Of a stretch of 64,000 nucleotides of DNA, positions 12,997-21,335 are shown piece after piece. The notes below the pieces were generated by a model, which was given only the letters and a program-made list of their open reading frames with translations, did no database searches and had not been told where the DNA came from. Location: positions 1-64,000 of the forward strand of contig NZ_JAERRF010000021.1 of assembly GCF_016741875.1 (NCBI RefSeq), written 5' to 3'. Origin of the DNA: Streptomyces coffeae (GTDB taxonomy: Bacteria; Actinomycetota; Actinomycetes; Streptomycetales; Streptomycetaceae). How positions within the stretch are numbered: the first letter of the stretch is position 1; the number at the start of each line of letters is the position of its first letter. A program made the position numbers and the translations under genes.

Positions 12997-14571
12997 ATGA
13001 TGCGGGATTCCGGCGGGCGGATGGGGCGACGGGCGGTACTACGGGGTTCGGCGGCCGCCTCGGCGGCACTCACCCTGCCCACCATGGCACCGGCCGCGCC
13101 CGCCCAGGCGCTGTCCGGACGGCCGGACGCCCGGTGGGGCGTCCAGGTGGGCGATGTGACCATGTCGTCCGGACTGGTGTGGGTACGCTCCGACCGCCCG
13201 GCCCGAATGATCGTCGAGACCTCCGCGACCGAGTCCTTCACCCGGCCCCGGCGCTGGCAGGGCCCCCTGGTGGGCCCCGGCACCGACTTCACCGGCCGGA
13301 CGGCGCTGCGCGGGCTGCCGTCCGGCAGCCAGGTGCACTACCGGGTGCTGCTCGCCGACCCCGACGATCCGCGCCGCACCGGTGAGCCGGTGTACGGCAC
13401 GTTCCGTACCGTGTCCGAGAGCCGCCGCGACGGGGTGCGCTTCGTCTGGTCCGGCGATCTGGCCGGCCAGGGCTGGGGCATCAACCCCGATCACGGCGGC
13501 TTCCGCATCTTCGAGGAGATGCGCCGCCGGAACCCGGACTTCTTCCTGTGCAGCGGTGACAACATCTACGCCGACGGCCCGTTGACCGAGAGCGTCACCC
13601 TGCCGGACGGTTCCACCTGGCGGAACGTGGTCACCCCGGAGAAGACCAAGGTGGCCGAATCCCTCGACGAGTTCCGCGGCGCCTTCCGCTACAACCTGCT
13701 GGACACCGCTCTGCGCCGGTTCCACGCCCAGGTGCCGACGATCACCCAGTGGGACGACCACGAGGTGCTCAACAACTGGTACCCGGGCGAGATCCTCACC
13801 GACGCGCGCTACACCGAGAAGAACGTGGACGTGCTGGCGGCGCGCGCCCGGCAGGCGTTCGCCGAGTACTTCCCCATCGGCACCCTGCGCCCCGACGGCG
13901 AGGGCCGGGTCTACCGGGTGCTGCGCCACGGCCCGCTGCTGGATGTCTTCGTCCTGGACCTGCGCACCTACCGCAACGCCAACTCGCCCGGCCGCCAGCC
14001 GGAGGACACCCAGGGAGCCCTGGGCGCGGAGCAACTGGCCTGGCTCAAGCGGGAGCTGTCGCGGTCGCGGGCGGTGTGGAAGGTGATCGCCTCCGATATG
14101 CCGCTGGGCCTGGTGGTGCCGGACGGAAGCACCGACATCGAGGCCGTGGCACAGGGCGACCCGGGCGCACCGCTGGGCCGTGAGCTTCAGGTGGCCGAAT
14201 TGCTGCGGCACATCAAGCACGGCAAGATCACCGGCACCGTGTGGCTGACGGCCGATGTGCACTCCACACACGCCCATCACTACGACCCCTCACGGGCGGC
14301 GTTCAAGGACTTCGCCCCGTTCTGGGAGTTCGTCTCCGGGCCGTTGAACGCGGGCGCCTTCCCCGCGGTGAACCTGGACGGCACCTTCGGACCCGAGCGG
14401 TCCTTCGTCAAGGCGCCGACCCGGGCGAACGTCTCGCCCGCCGAGGGCTTCCAGTTCTACGGCGAGGTGGACATCGACGGGGACAGCGGGGAGATGACCG
14501 TCCGGCTGCGCGAGGACGGCGGACAGGTGCTGTTCACCAAGGTGTTGCGGCCGGGTCTGGTCGGTCAGTAG
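12997..14571 (+). CDS. phoD: Alkaline phosphatase D, Tat-exported
   Basis: A 524-residue secreted phosphatase or phosphodiesterase that releases phosphate from organic esters. The N-terminus is a twin-arginine signal (MGRRAVLRGSAAA, then a hydrophobic run, cleavage after about APAQA). A fibronectin-like N-domain is followed by the metallophosphatase domain with CSGDNIYADG, QWDDHEVLNNW and DVHSTHAHHYDP, which carry the metal ligands. GGAGG precedes the ATG. A PHO-box-like repeat upstream suggests induction by phosphate starvation, and a strong hairpin at 14583-14616 ends the transcript. Confidence 0.92.
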   Translation: MMRDSGGRMGRRAVLRGSAAASAALTLPTMAPAAPAQALSGRPDARWGVQVGDVTMSSGLVWVRSDRPARMIVETSATESFTRPRRWQGPLVGPGTDFTGRTALRGLPSGSQVHYRVLLADPDDPRRTGEPVYGTFRTVSESRRDGVRFVWSGDLAGQGWGINPDHGGFRIFEEMRRRNPDFFLCSGDNIYADGPLTESVTLPDGSTWRNVVTPEKTKVAESLDEFRGAFRYNLLDTALRRFHAQVPTITQWDDHEVLNNWYPGEILTDARYTEKNVDVLAARARQAFAEYFPIGTLRPDGEGRVYRVLRHGPLLDVFVLDLRTYRNANSPGRQPEDTQGALGAEQLAWLKRELSRSRAVWKVIASDMPLGLVVPDGSTDIEAVAQGDPGAPLGRELQVAELLRHIKHGKITGTVWLTADVHSTHAHHYDPSRAAFKDFAPFWEFVSGPLNAGAFPAVNLDGTFGPERSFVKAPTRANVSPAEGFQFYGEVDIDGDSGEMTVRLREDGGQVLFTKVLRPGLVGQ

Positions 14572-14582
14572 CCCTCCCGGCG

Positions 14583-14616
14583 GTACGCCGCGCGGTGCGC
14601 CCGCCGCGCGGCGTAC
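14583..14616. terminator. 13-bp perfect hairpin after phoD
   Basis: GTACGCCGCGCGG (14583-14595) pairs exactly with 14604-14616 around an 8-nt loop. It starts 12 bp after the phoD stop and ends 9 bp before the next start codon, so it separates the two genes and may limit read-through. Confidence 0.7.
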
Positions 14617-14625
14617 GGTACGGAC

Positions 14626-15162
14626 ATGACGTCCACCGGCGGCCCGGGCACTCCCGCCTCCCGGCTCACCTATCCGGAGTTGGGCGCCACCCGGCGGTGG
14701 CCGCTGCCGGGCGGCTATCACCAGCTGCGGGTGCGCACCGCCGTCGGCCACGGGCCCGCGGTGTTCGAGCGGGCCGGGCAGGCAGTGCTGGACTGGCGGA
14801 TGCACCGGGCGGTCGGGGTCTCCATCCGCTCCTCGGAGCCGGTCGCCACCCCGGGGCGGCCGGTCGTGGTGGGCCTGGGCGTCGGGCGGCTTCGGCTGCG
14901 GGCGCCCTGCGAGGTGGTGTGGACGGTCGCGGACGGGTCCCGCACCGGCTTCGGCTACGGCACGCTGCCGGGCCATCCGGAATGCGGTGAGGAGTCGTTC
15001 GTCGTGGGTCTGGAATCGGACGATTCGGTGGTGCTGACGGTGACGGCGTTCAGCCGCCCGGTGGCGTGGTACACGCGGATGGCGGGTCCGCTGGTGCCCG
15101 TCCTCCAGCGGGCGTACGCACGGCGCTGCGGCCGGGTGCTGCGGCGACTGGCAGCCGCGTAA
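14626..15162 (+). CDS. DUF1990 family protein
   Basis: A 178-residue protein of the DUF1990 family. The family opening LTYPELGATR...LPGGYHQLRVR is at residues 14-36 and the closing part (GFGYGTLPGHPECGEESFVV) near residues 106-125. The fold resembles polyketide cyclase/START-like proteins. No catalytic role is established. The C-terminus is basic (RAYARRCGRVLRRLA). It starts 9 bp after the phoD terminator and probably has its own weak promoter. Confidence 0.8.
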   Translation: MTSTGGPGTPASRLTYPELGATRRWPLPGGYHQLRVRTAVGHGPAVFERAGQAVLDWRMHRAVGVSIRSSEPVATPGRPVVVGLGVGRLRLRAPCEVVWTVADGSRTGFGYGTLPGHPECGEESFVVGLESDDSVVLTVTAFSRPVAWYTRMAGPLVPVLQRAYARRCGRVLRRLAAA

Positions 15163-15173
15163 GCGGAACTACC

Positions 15174-15185
15174 ACCTTCAAAGGT
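15174..15185. promoter_or_regulatory. AT-rich intergenic palindrome
   Basis: ACCTT-CA-AAGGT lies in an unusually A/T-rich stretch (about 15170-15240) before the membrane/ACT/GNAT gene. It is a candidate operator; no regulator can be named. Confidence 0.3.
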
Positions 15186-15287
15186 TTGATTTCGGACAAA
15201 ATAACTTTCTCATCCCAGAACATCACTTAACCCTCCGGACACATCGTGTTCGTGATCAGGCAACACCCTTGCGCGAAGGTGTTTTCC

Positions 15288-16703
15288 ATGACCTCTCGAG
15301 CGAACGTCCCACGCCCTTCCCGCCGCTTCCGTCACTGGCGGCGTGAACTGGTGGCAATGGCCGCCCTGTTCACCGCGGTGGCGGTCGCCGACACCGCGGC
15401 CGGCACGGTCGTCCACGGCCCGGACGGGCCGCTGCTGCTCATCACGTCATCCGTGACCCTGCTCGCCATGACCGCCTTCCACCTATGGTGGTCACGACGC
15501 CATGGCCATACGCCGCCGGACGACTCACCCCCGCCCGCGGACGGCGCGCGGACCGCCGCCCCCGCGGGCACCCCGGAGACCGAACGGCCGGAAGCCACCG
15601 CGCTGTGGCGGATGCGCACCACCGTCCAGGACGAGCCCGGCACCCTGGCCGCGCTGTGCGCGGCGCTGGCCGGACACCGGGTCGACATCCTCGCCCTCCA
15701 GACCCATCCGCTCGGCGACGGAACGGTGGACGAATTCCTGCTGCGCTCCCCCGAGACGCTGGCCGCCGCAGAGCTGACCCGCGCGGTCGCGGCAGCGGGC
15801 GGCAGCGACACCTGGATCGAACGGGCCGACACCCACGATCTGGTGGACGCCCCCACCCGGGTACTGACCCTGGCCACCCGCACCGCGCTGGACGGCGCGG
15901 AACTCCCGCTGGCCCTCAGGCAGTTGCTGGGCCGCTGCACCATCCACTCACTGCCCGCGAAATCCCTCACCGGCCGCCCTCTGGACGGCACCCCACCGGT
16001 CGAAGGGGCGCTGGAGGAGACCGTGATGCGGCTGCGCGATCCGTCCGGTGGCGCGATCACCATCGAGCGGCCGTATCTGCCGTTCACCCCGACGGAGTTC
16101 GCCCGGGCCCGCGCCCTGGTGGAGCTGGACGCGCGGCTCGGCCCGCGCGTCCCGCACCGCAGCGATGTGCTGACCCTGCCCGAGGGCAACGAGATCACCG
16201 TGCGCCGCGCGGACACCGGCGATCTGCCCGCTGCCCGCGCGATGCACGGCCGCTGCTCCTCCGCGACGCTCGGTCTTCGCTACCACGGCCCGATCGGCGA
16301 TGCCGACCGGTATCTGAACCATCTGCTCAGCCCCCGCTTCGGCCGGACGCTGGCCGCCTACACCGCCTCCGGGCGGCTGGTGGCCCTCGGCCATCTGCTG
16401 TGGGACGGGGACGAGACCGAGGTCGCGCTGATCGTCGAGGACGACTGGCAGCGGCGCGGTGTCGGCGGCCGACTGCTGCGACGCCTGATCGCGATGGCCG
16501 CCGAGACCGGATGCGAGAGCGTCTACGCCGTCACCCAGTCCGCCAACACCGGCATGGTGGCGGCCATGCGCTCCCTGGAACTGCCGCTGGACTACCAGAT
16601 CGAGCAGGGCATTCTGGTGATCACCGCCCGGCTCCGCCCGGTACCGGCGTCCGCTCCGGCTCCGACGCCGCTTCCGGCGCCCGCCCGGCCACACGGCCAC
16701 TGA
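15288..16703 (+). CDS. Membrane-anchored ACT/GNAT fusion protein
   Basis: A 471-residue multidomain protein. Two hydrophobic segments (about 20-38 and 46-66) anchor the N-terminus. A linker rich in Pro, Ala and Thr follows, then an ACT-type domain (WRMRTTVQDEPGTLAALCAA near residues 106-125, HRVDILALQTHP), a central region, and a C-terminal GNAT acetyltransferase domain (about 300-455) with the acetyl-CoA loop QRRGVGGRLL. ACT domains bind amino acids, so amino-acid-controlled acetylation at the membrane is a reasonable guess. The start at 15288 follows AAGGTG. Its 3' end overlaps the opposite-strand lyase gene by 83 bp. Confidence 0.75.
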   Translation: MTSRANVPRPSRRFRHWRRELVAMAALFTAVAVADTAAGTVVHGPDGPLLLITSSVTLLAMTAFHLWWSRRHGHTPPDDSPPPADGARTAAPAGTPETERPEATALWRMRTTVQDEPGTLAALCAALAGHRVDILALQTHPLGDGTVDEFLLRSPETLAAAELTRAVAAAGGSDTWIERADTHDLVDAPTRVLTLATRTALDGAELPLALRQLLGRCTIHSLPAKSLTGRPLDGTPPVEGALEETVMRLRDPSGGAITIERPYLPFTPTEFARARALVELDARLGPRVPHRSDVLTLPEGNEITVRRADTGDLPAARAMHGRCSSATLGLRYHGPIGDADRYLNHLLSPRFGRTLAAYTASGRLVALGHLLWDGDETEVALIVEDDWQRRGVGGRLLRRLIAMAAETGCESVYAVTQSANTGMVAAMRSLELPLDYQIEQGILVITARLRPVPASAPAPTPLPAPARPHGH

Positions 16704-17841
16704 GCGCCCGGTCCAGATCGGCCCACAGGTCCTCGACGTCCTCCAGGCCGACCGACATCCGCAGCAGCCGGTCGCTGATCCCGTTCGAGTGCCGGTCTCC
16801 CTCGGCCACGATGCGGTGGCTGATGGAGGCGGGGTGCTGGATCAGGGTGTCGACACTGCCGAGGCTGACCGCCGGGGTGATCAGCCGGACCCCGGCGATC
16901 ACCTCGTGCGGGTCGCCGTGGGTCTCGAAGGCCACCATCGCGCCGCCCAGCCGCGGATAGTGGACCCGCTCCACCCGCGGGTCGGCGGCCAGCCGCCGGG
17001 CCAGCTCCGCGGCGGTCGCCGAGGCCGCCCGCATCCGCACCGGCAGCGTGGACAGACCGCGCAGCAGCAGATAGCCCGCGAGCGGATGGAGCACCCCGCC
17101 GGTCGCGAACCGCACCTGGCGCAGCGACCGCGCGAACTCCTCGTCACAGGCGATGACCCCGCCGAGCACATCGCCGTGCCCCCCGAGGTACTTCGTCGCG
17201 CTGTGCAGGACCACGTTCGCGCCCTGTTCGGCCGGGCGCTGGAGGACCGGGGTGGCGAAGGTGTTGTCGGCGAGCAGCGGCACCGTGCCGCAGGAGTGGG
17301 CGATGGCCCGCAGATCGAGCTCGCGCAGGGTCGGGTTGGCCGGGGACTCGACCACCACCAGACCGGTGTCCGGGCGGATGGCCTCCGCCACTCCGGCCGG
17401 ATCCACCCAGGTCACCTCGGTGCCCAGCAGCCCGGCATCCAGCAGATGATCACTGCATCCGTACAGCGGACGGACCGCGATCACATGCCGCAGCCCCTGG
17501 GCCACCCGCACCAGCAGACAGGCGCTGAGCGCCGCCATTCCGCTGGCGAACGCGACGGCGCTCTCGGTGCCCTCCAGCCGGGCGAGGGCGGTCTCGAAAC
17601 GGGCGACGGTCGGGTTGTCGAGCCGGGCGTAGACGGGCGGGCCGTCCGGCCGGGCGCCGGTGGTGGCGAAGTCGTCGATCCGGGCGGCCTCCTGGCGGCT
17701 GTCGTACGAGGGGTAGGTTGTCGACAGGTCCAGCGGCACGGCGTGCAGTCCCATGGCCGCGAGGTCCTCGCGACCGGCGTGGACGGCCTCGGTGGCGAGT
17801 GCGTGGCTCCCGCCGTTCCGCATGCTCTCCGTGAAGTCCAT
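16621..17841 (-). CDS. PLP-dependent Cys/Met metabolism enzyme (methionine gamma-lyase/cystathionine gamma-synthase family)
   Basis: A 406-residue enzyme. The PLP lysine lies in LHSATKYLGGHGD (about residue 210). The phosphate- and ring-binding region is FASGMAALSACL near residue 90 and LADNTFATP near 190. The C-terminal QHPASISHR matches the motif of gamma-lyases and gamma-synthases. Which reaction it performs (methionine cleavage, cystathionine cleavage or synthesis) cannot be decided. It is divergent from an Lrp/AsnC regulator 59 bp away, which probably controls it in response to an amino acid. The start may be 17841 or 17823. Confidence 0.85.
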   Translation of the reverse strand: MDFTESMRNGGSHALATEAVHAGREDLAAMGLHAVPLDLSTTYPSYDSRQEAARIDDFATTGARPDGPPVYARLDNPTVARFETALARLEGTESAVAFASGMAALSACLLVRVAQGLRHVIAVRPLYGCSDHLLDAGLLGTEVTWVDPAGVAEAIRPDTGLVVVESPANPTLRELDLRAIAHSCGTVPLLADNTFATPVLQRPAEQGANVVLHSATKYLGGHGDVLGGVIACDEEFARSLRQVRFATGGVLHPLAGYLLLRGLSTLPVRMRAASATAAELARRLAADPRVERVHYPRLGGAMVAFETHGDPHEVIAGVRLITPAVSLGSVDTLIQHPASISHRIVAEGDRHSNGISDRLLRMSVGLEDVEDLWADLDRALSGRVAGRAPEAASEPERTPVPGGAGR

Positions 17842-17900
17842 GGATGAAGGGTGAACAAGCACCGATTCAATCCGACTGATGTTCGTGCTACGTTCGGCCG

Positions 17901-18395
17901 ATGGCCGAAACTGTCGCTCTCGATCCGGTGGATCTCCAGATTCTGCGGCTCTTGCAGAACGACGCCCGGACCACCTATCGCGACCTCGCAGCACAGGTGG
18001 GTGTCGCCCCCTCGACCTGTCTGGACCGGGTCACCCGGCTGCGACGGTCAGGAGTGATTCTCGGCCATGAGCTCCGGCTCGACCCCGCCAAGCTGGGGCG
18101 CGGCCTGGAGGCGCTGCTCTCGGTACAGCTGCGACCGCACCGCCGTGAGCTGGTCGGACCGTTCGTCGAACGGATCCGGGCGCTGCCCGAGTCCCGGGCG
18201 CTGTTCCACCTCGCCGGACCCGAGGACTATCTGGTGCATGTCGCGGTCACCGACACCGCCGATCTCCAGCGGCTGGTGCTGGACGAGTTCACCTCACGCC
18301 GCGAGGTGGCCCGGGTGGAGACCCGGCTGATCTTCCAGCAGTGGGAGTGCGGGCCGATACTGCCCCCCGCTCACGGTGGCCCATCGGCCGGCTAG
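17901..18395 (+). CDS. Lrp/AsnC-family regulator
   Basis: A 164-residue regulator. Residues 8-65 form the helix-turn-helix (RTTYRDLAAQVGVAPSTCLD), and residues 75-150 the RAM ligand-binding domain (HLAGPEDYLVHVAVTDTADL). The -10-like TACGTT ends 7 bases before the ATG, so the message is probably leaderless. It is divergent from the PLP-dependent lyase and, as is common for this pair, probably activates or represses it in response to an amino acid. Confidence 0.88.
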   Translation: MAETVALDPVDLQILRLLQNDARTTYRDLAAQVGVAPSTCLDRVTRLRRSGVILGHELRLDPAKLGRGLEALLSVQLRPHRRELVGPFVERIRALPESRALFHLAGPEDYLVHVAVTDTADLQRLVLDEFTSRREVARVETRLIFQQWECGPILPPAHGGPSAG

Positions 18396-18485
18396 AGACC
18401 CATCCGGCCACCTGGACCGGCGGGTTCAGGCATGTCACGGATAATGCTGCTGACGCCGTGGCCCCGCTCGTACGAGGATGGCCGC

Positions 18486-20168
18486 ATGTCCGACACCAAG
18501 AGCGCTCCGCTGCCCCGTGACGTCGCCGACGCCTATGTCGACGCCTTCATCGAACTCGACCCGATCACCGGCACCTACATGGGCGTTCCCGAGAGCTCCC
18601 GCCGCCTCCCGGACTTCTCCCCGGACGGCGCCGAGGCCCTCGCCGACCTGGCCCGCACCACCCTGGACCGGCTGACCGAGGCCGAGGCGCGGCCCGGCGC
18701 GGACAGCGACGCCGAGCGGCGCTGCGCCCGGCTGCTGCGGGAGCGGCTGACCGCCGAGCTCGCCGTGCACCACGCCCACGAGGGGCTGCGCGCCGTCAGC
18801 AATCTGCACTCCCCGCTCCACTCGGTGCGCGGCATCTTCACCGTGATGCCCACCGGGACCGAGGACGACTGGGCGGCCGTCGCGGCCCGGCTGCGCGCCG
18901 TACCGGCCGCGCTCGAGGGCTACCGCGCCTCGCTCGCCGAGGGGCTGCGCCGGGAGCTGCCCGCCGGACCCCGGCAGGTGGCCACCGTGCTGGAGCAGCT
19001 GACGGAGTGGATCGGCACCGACGGCGGCTGGTTCGCGGAGTTCACCGCGGGCGGCCCGAAGGAGCTGCGCGAGGAGCTGGACGAGGCGGCGGCGGTGGCC
19101 ACCGGCGCACTGGTCACCTTCCGCGACTGGCTGCGCGATGGGTACGCCCCGGCCATCGAGGGCGCCCCGGACGTCGTCGGGCGCGAGCGCTACCGCCGCT
19201 GGGTCCGGCTGTGGAACGGCACCGACCTCGACCTGGACGAGGCGTACGCCTACGGCTGGTCGGAGTTCCACCGCATCCACGCCGAGATGCGTACCGAGGC
19301 CGAGAAGATCCTCCCCGGCGCCACCCCGTGGGAGGCGCTGCGCCACCTCGATGAGCACGGCACCCATATCGAAGGCGTCGAGGAGACCCGGGTCTGGCTC
19401 CAGGAGCTGATGGACGAGGCCATCGAGAAGCTGGACGGCACCCACTTCGACCTGGCCGAGCGGGTCAAGCGGGTCGAGTCGATGATCGCCCCGCCCGGCG
19501 GTGCCGCGGCGCCGTACTACACCCAGCCGTCGGTGGACTTCTCCCGCCCCGGCCGGACCTGGCTGCCCACCATGGGCGAGACCCGCTTCCCGGTCTACGA
19601 CCTGGTCTCCACCTGGTACCACGAGGGTGTCCCGGGCCACCACCTCCAGCTCGCCCAGTGGACCCACGTCGCCGATCAGCTCTCCCGCTACCAGGCGACC
19701 GTCGGCATGGTCAGCGCCAACGCCGAGGGCTGGGCACTGTACGCGGAGCGGCTGATGGACGAACTGGGCTTCCTCTCCGACGCGGAGCGGCGGCTGGGTT
19801 ACCTGGACGCGCAGATGATGCGGGCGCTGCGGGTGATCGTCGACATCGGGATGCACCTGGAGATGGAGATCCCCGCCGACTCCCCCTTCCACCCCGGCGA
19901 GCGGTGGACCCCGGAGCTGGCGCGGGAGTTCTTCGGTCTGCACTGCGGCCGCCCCGCCGAATTCCTCGACAGCGAGCTGGTGCGCTACCTCGGTATGCCG
20001 GGCCAGGCCATCGGCTACAAGCTCGGCGAGCGCGCCTGGCTGACGGGCCGCGAGGCGGCCCGCAAGGCCCACGGCGACGCCTTCGACGCCAAGAAGTGGC
20101 ATATGGCGGCGCTGTCGCAGGGATCGCTGGGGCTGGACGACCTGGTCGAGGAGCTGTCGGCGCTGTGA
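18486..20168 (+). CDS. DUF885 family protein, putative zinc peptidase
   Basis: A 560-residue cytosolic protein of the DUF885 family, often regarded as metallopeptidase-like. The segment YHEGVPGHHLQLAQ near residue 380 resembles a zinc-binding HExxxGH motif, and the downstream helix with AEGWALYAERLMDELG (about 415-430) supplies a further conserved Glu. There is no signal peptide after the chosen ATG at 18486, which has GAGG upstream. Substrate unknown. The ATP-grasp gene follows 87 bp later on the same strand. Confidence 0.8.
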   Translation: MSDTKSAPLPRDVADAYVDAFIELDPITGTYMGVPESSRRLPDFSPDGAEALADLARTTLDRLTEAEARPGADSDAERRCARLLRERLTAELAVHHAHEGLRAVSNLHSPLHSVRGIFTVMPTGTEDDWAAVAARLRAVPAALEGYRASLAEGLRRELPAGPRQVATVLEQLTEWIGTDGGWFAEFTAGGPKELREELDEAAAVATGALVTFRDWLRDGYAPAIEGAPDVVGRERYRRWVRLWNGTDLDLDEAYAYGWSEFHRIHAEMRTEAEKILPGATPWEALRHLDEHGTHIEGVEETRVWLQELMDEAIEKLDGTHFDLAERVKRVESMIAPPGGAAAPYYTQPSVDFSRPGRTWLPTMGETRFPVYDLVSTWYHEGVPGHHLQLAQWTHVADQLSRYQATVGMVSANAEGWALYAERLMDELGFLSDAERRLGYLDAQMMRALRVIVDIGMHLEMEIPADSPFHPGERWTPELAREFFGLHCGRPAEFLDSELVRYLGMPGQAIGYKLGERAWLTGREAARKAHGDAFDAKKWHMAALSQGSLGLDDLVEELSAL

Positions 20169-20255
20169 CATCCGGGCGGGACGCGTAGCCGGAAGGGGCG
20201 GCCGGGCCGGGAAACGGTTTGTGGCCGGGCCGCCCCTCTTCCTAGGGTCCGCCTC

Positions 20256-21131
20256 ATGGGCCCCGTCTTCCTCTTCTCCCGCGATCCGCTCACGCCCCGC
20301 CGTGTCGACCCCGAATTCGCCGACGAGGCGCGGGCGGTGCGAGCGGCGGGAGCGACCGTCACCCTGATCGACCACGAGGCCCTGGTGTCCGGGGACGCGA
20401 CGGGCGCGGTGGCCCGGGTACCGCGGGAGACCGGGCCCGCCTGGTACCGCGGCTGGATGCTGCCGGGCGATCGCTACGCCGAGCTGGCCACCGCTCTCGC
20501 CGAGCGCGGCCGGACCCTGCTCACCTCGCCCGAGCGGTATCGCACCGCGCATGAACTCCCTGGCTGGTACGCGGTCTTCGCGCCCCTGACCCCGCCGAGC
20601 GCCTGGCTGCCCACCGCGCCGGGCCACACGCCGGCGGAGTCAGAACTCGCCCGGATGGCCGCTCGGCTCGGTGGTGCGGGCCCGGTCGTGGTGAAGGACT
20701 GGGTCAAATCCCGCAAGCACGAGTGGGACGAGGCGTGTTATGTCCCCGAGACGGCCGACACCGGCCGCCTCGCCGCCGTGGTCGCCCGCTTCGTGGAGCT
20801 CCAGGGCGACTTCCTCACCGGGGGTGTGGTGCTGCGCCGCTTCGAGCACTACCAGCCGGTGGGTGAGGCGCGCGTCTGGTGGCTCGACGGCGAGCCGGTG
20901 CACATCGGCCCCCACCCCGACTCCCCCGCGCTGCGCCCCGCCCCGGACCTGACGGATGTCGGTCCGGCGGTCAGGGAGTTGGGCTGCCGCTTCATCACCA
21001 CGGATCTCGCGCTGCGTGAGGACGGCCGGTGGCGTGTGGTGGAGGTCGGGGACGGGCAGGTCAGCGGTCTGCCCCGGGACACCGACCCACAGCCCCTGTT
21101 CACGGCCCTGGCAACGGCCGCCGCCCGCTGA
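20256..21131 (+). CDS. ATP-grasp domain protein (DUF4343-like)
   Basis: A 291-residue soluble protein. A Rossmann-like N-terminal part (PVFLFSRDPL...) precedes an ATP-grasp-like core. VVKDWVKSRKHEWDEAC (about 147-163) and GVVLRRFEHYQPVGEARVWW (about 190-209) place lysine and acidic residues as in ATP-grasp ligases, and VVEVGDGQVSGLP near residue 265 fits the Mg-binding end. ATP-grasp enzymes join a carboxylate to an amine or thiol; the substrates here are unknown. Confidence 0.7.
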   Translation: MGPVFLFSRDPLTPRRVDPEFADEARAVRAAGATVTLIDHEALVSGDATGAVARVPRETGPAWYRGWMLPGDRYAELATALAERGRTLLTSPERYRTAHELPGWYAVFAPLTPPSAWLPTAPGHTPAESELARMAARLGGAGPVVVKDWVKSRKHEWDEACYVPETADTGRLAAVVARFVELQGDFLTGGVVLRRFEHYQPVGEARVWWLDGEPVHIGPHPDSPALRPAPDLTDVGPAVRELGCRFITTDLALREDGRWRVVEVGDGQVSGLPRDTDPQPLFTALATAAAR

Positions 21132-21335
21132 GCCCCGCCGGTCTCGTGCACTGACGGGCCCCGCCGCGCACCGCCGACCGGGGCGGCCAGGGACGCGGCG
21201 CGCCCGCCCGAGCAGGACGTCATGAGCCCGCACGCGGCGGACGGAAGGATCGGCGCCGCGCAGGAACGCCATGGGCGCGGGTGCGGCGGGCCTGCCGAGC
21301 CGCGGGCTGGGGCGGCTGCGGTCGACCGGCCGTGC

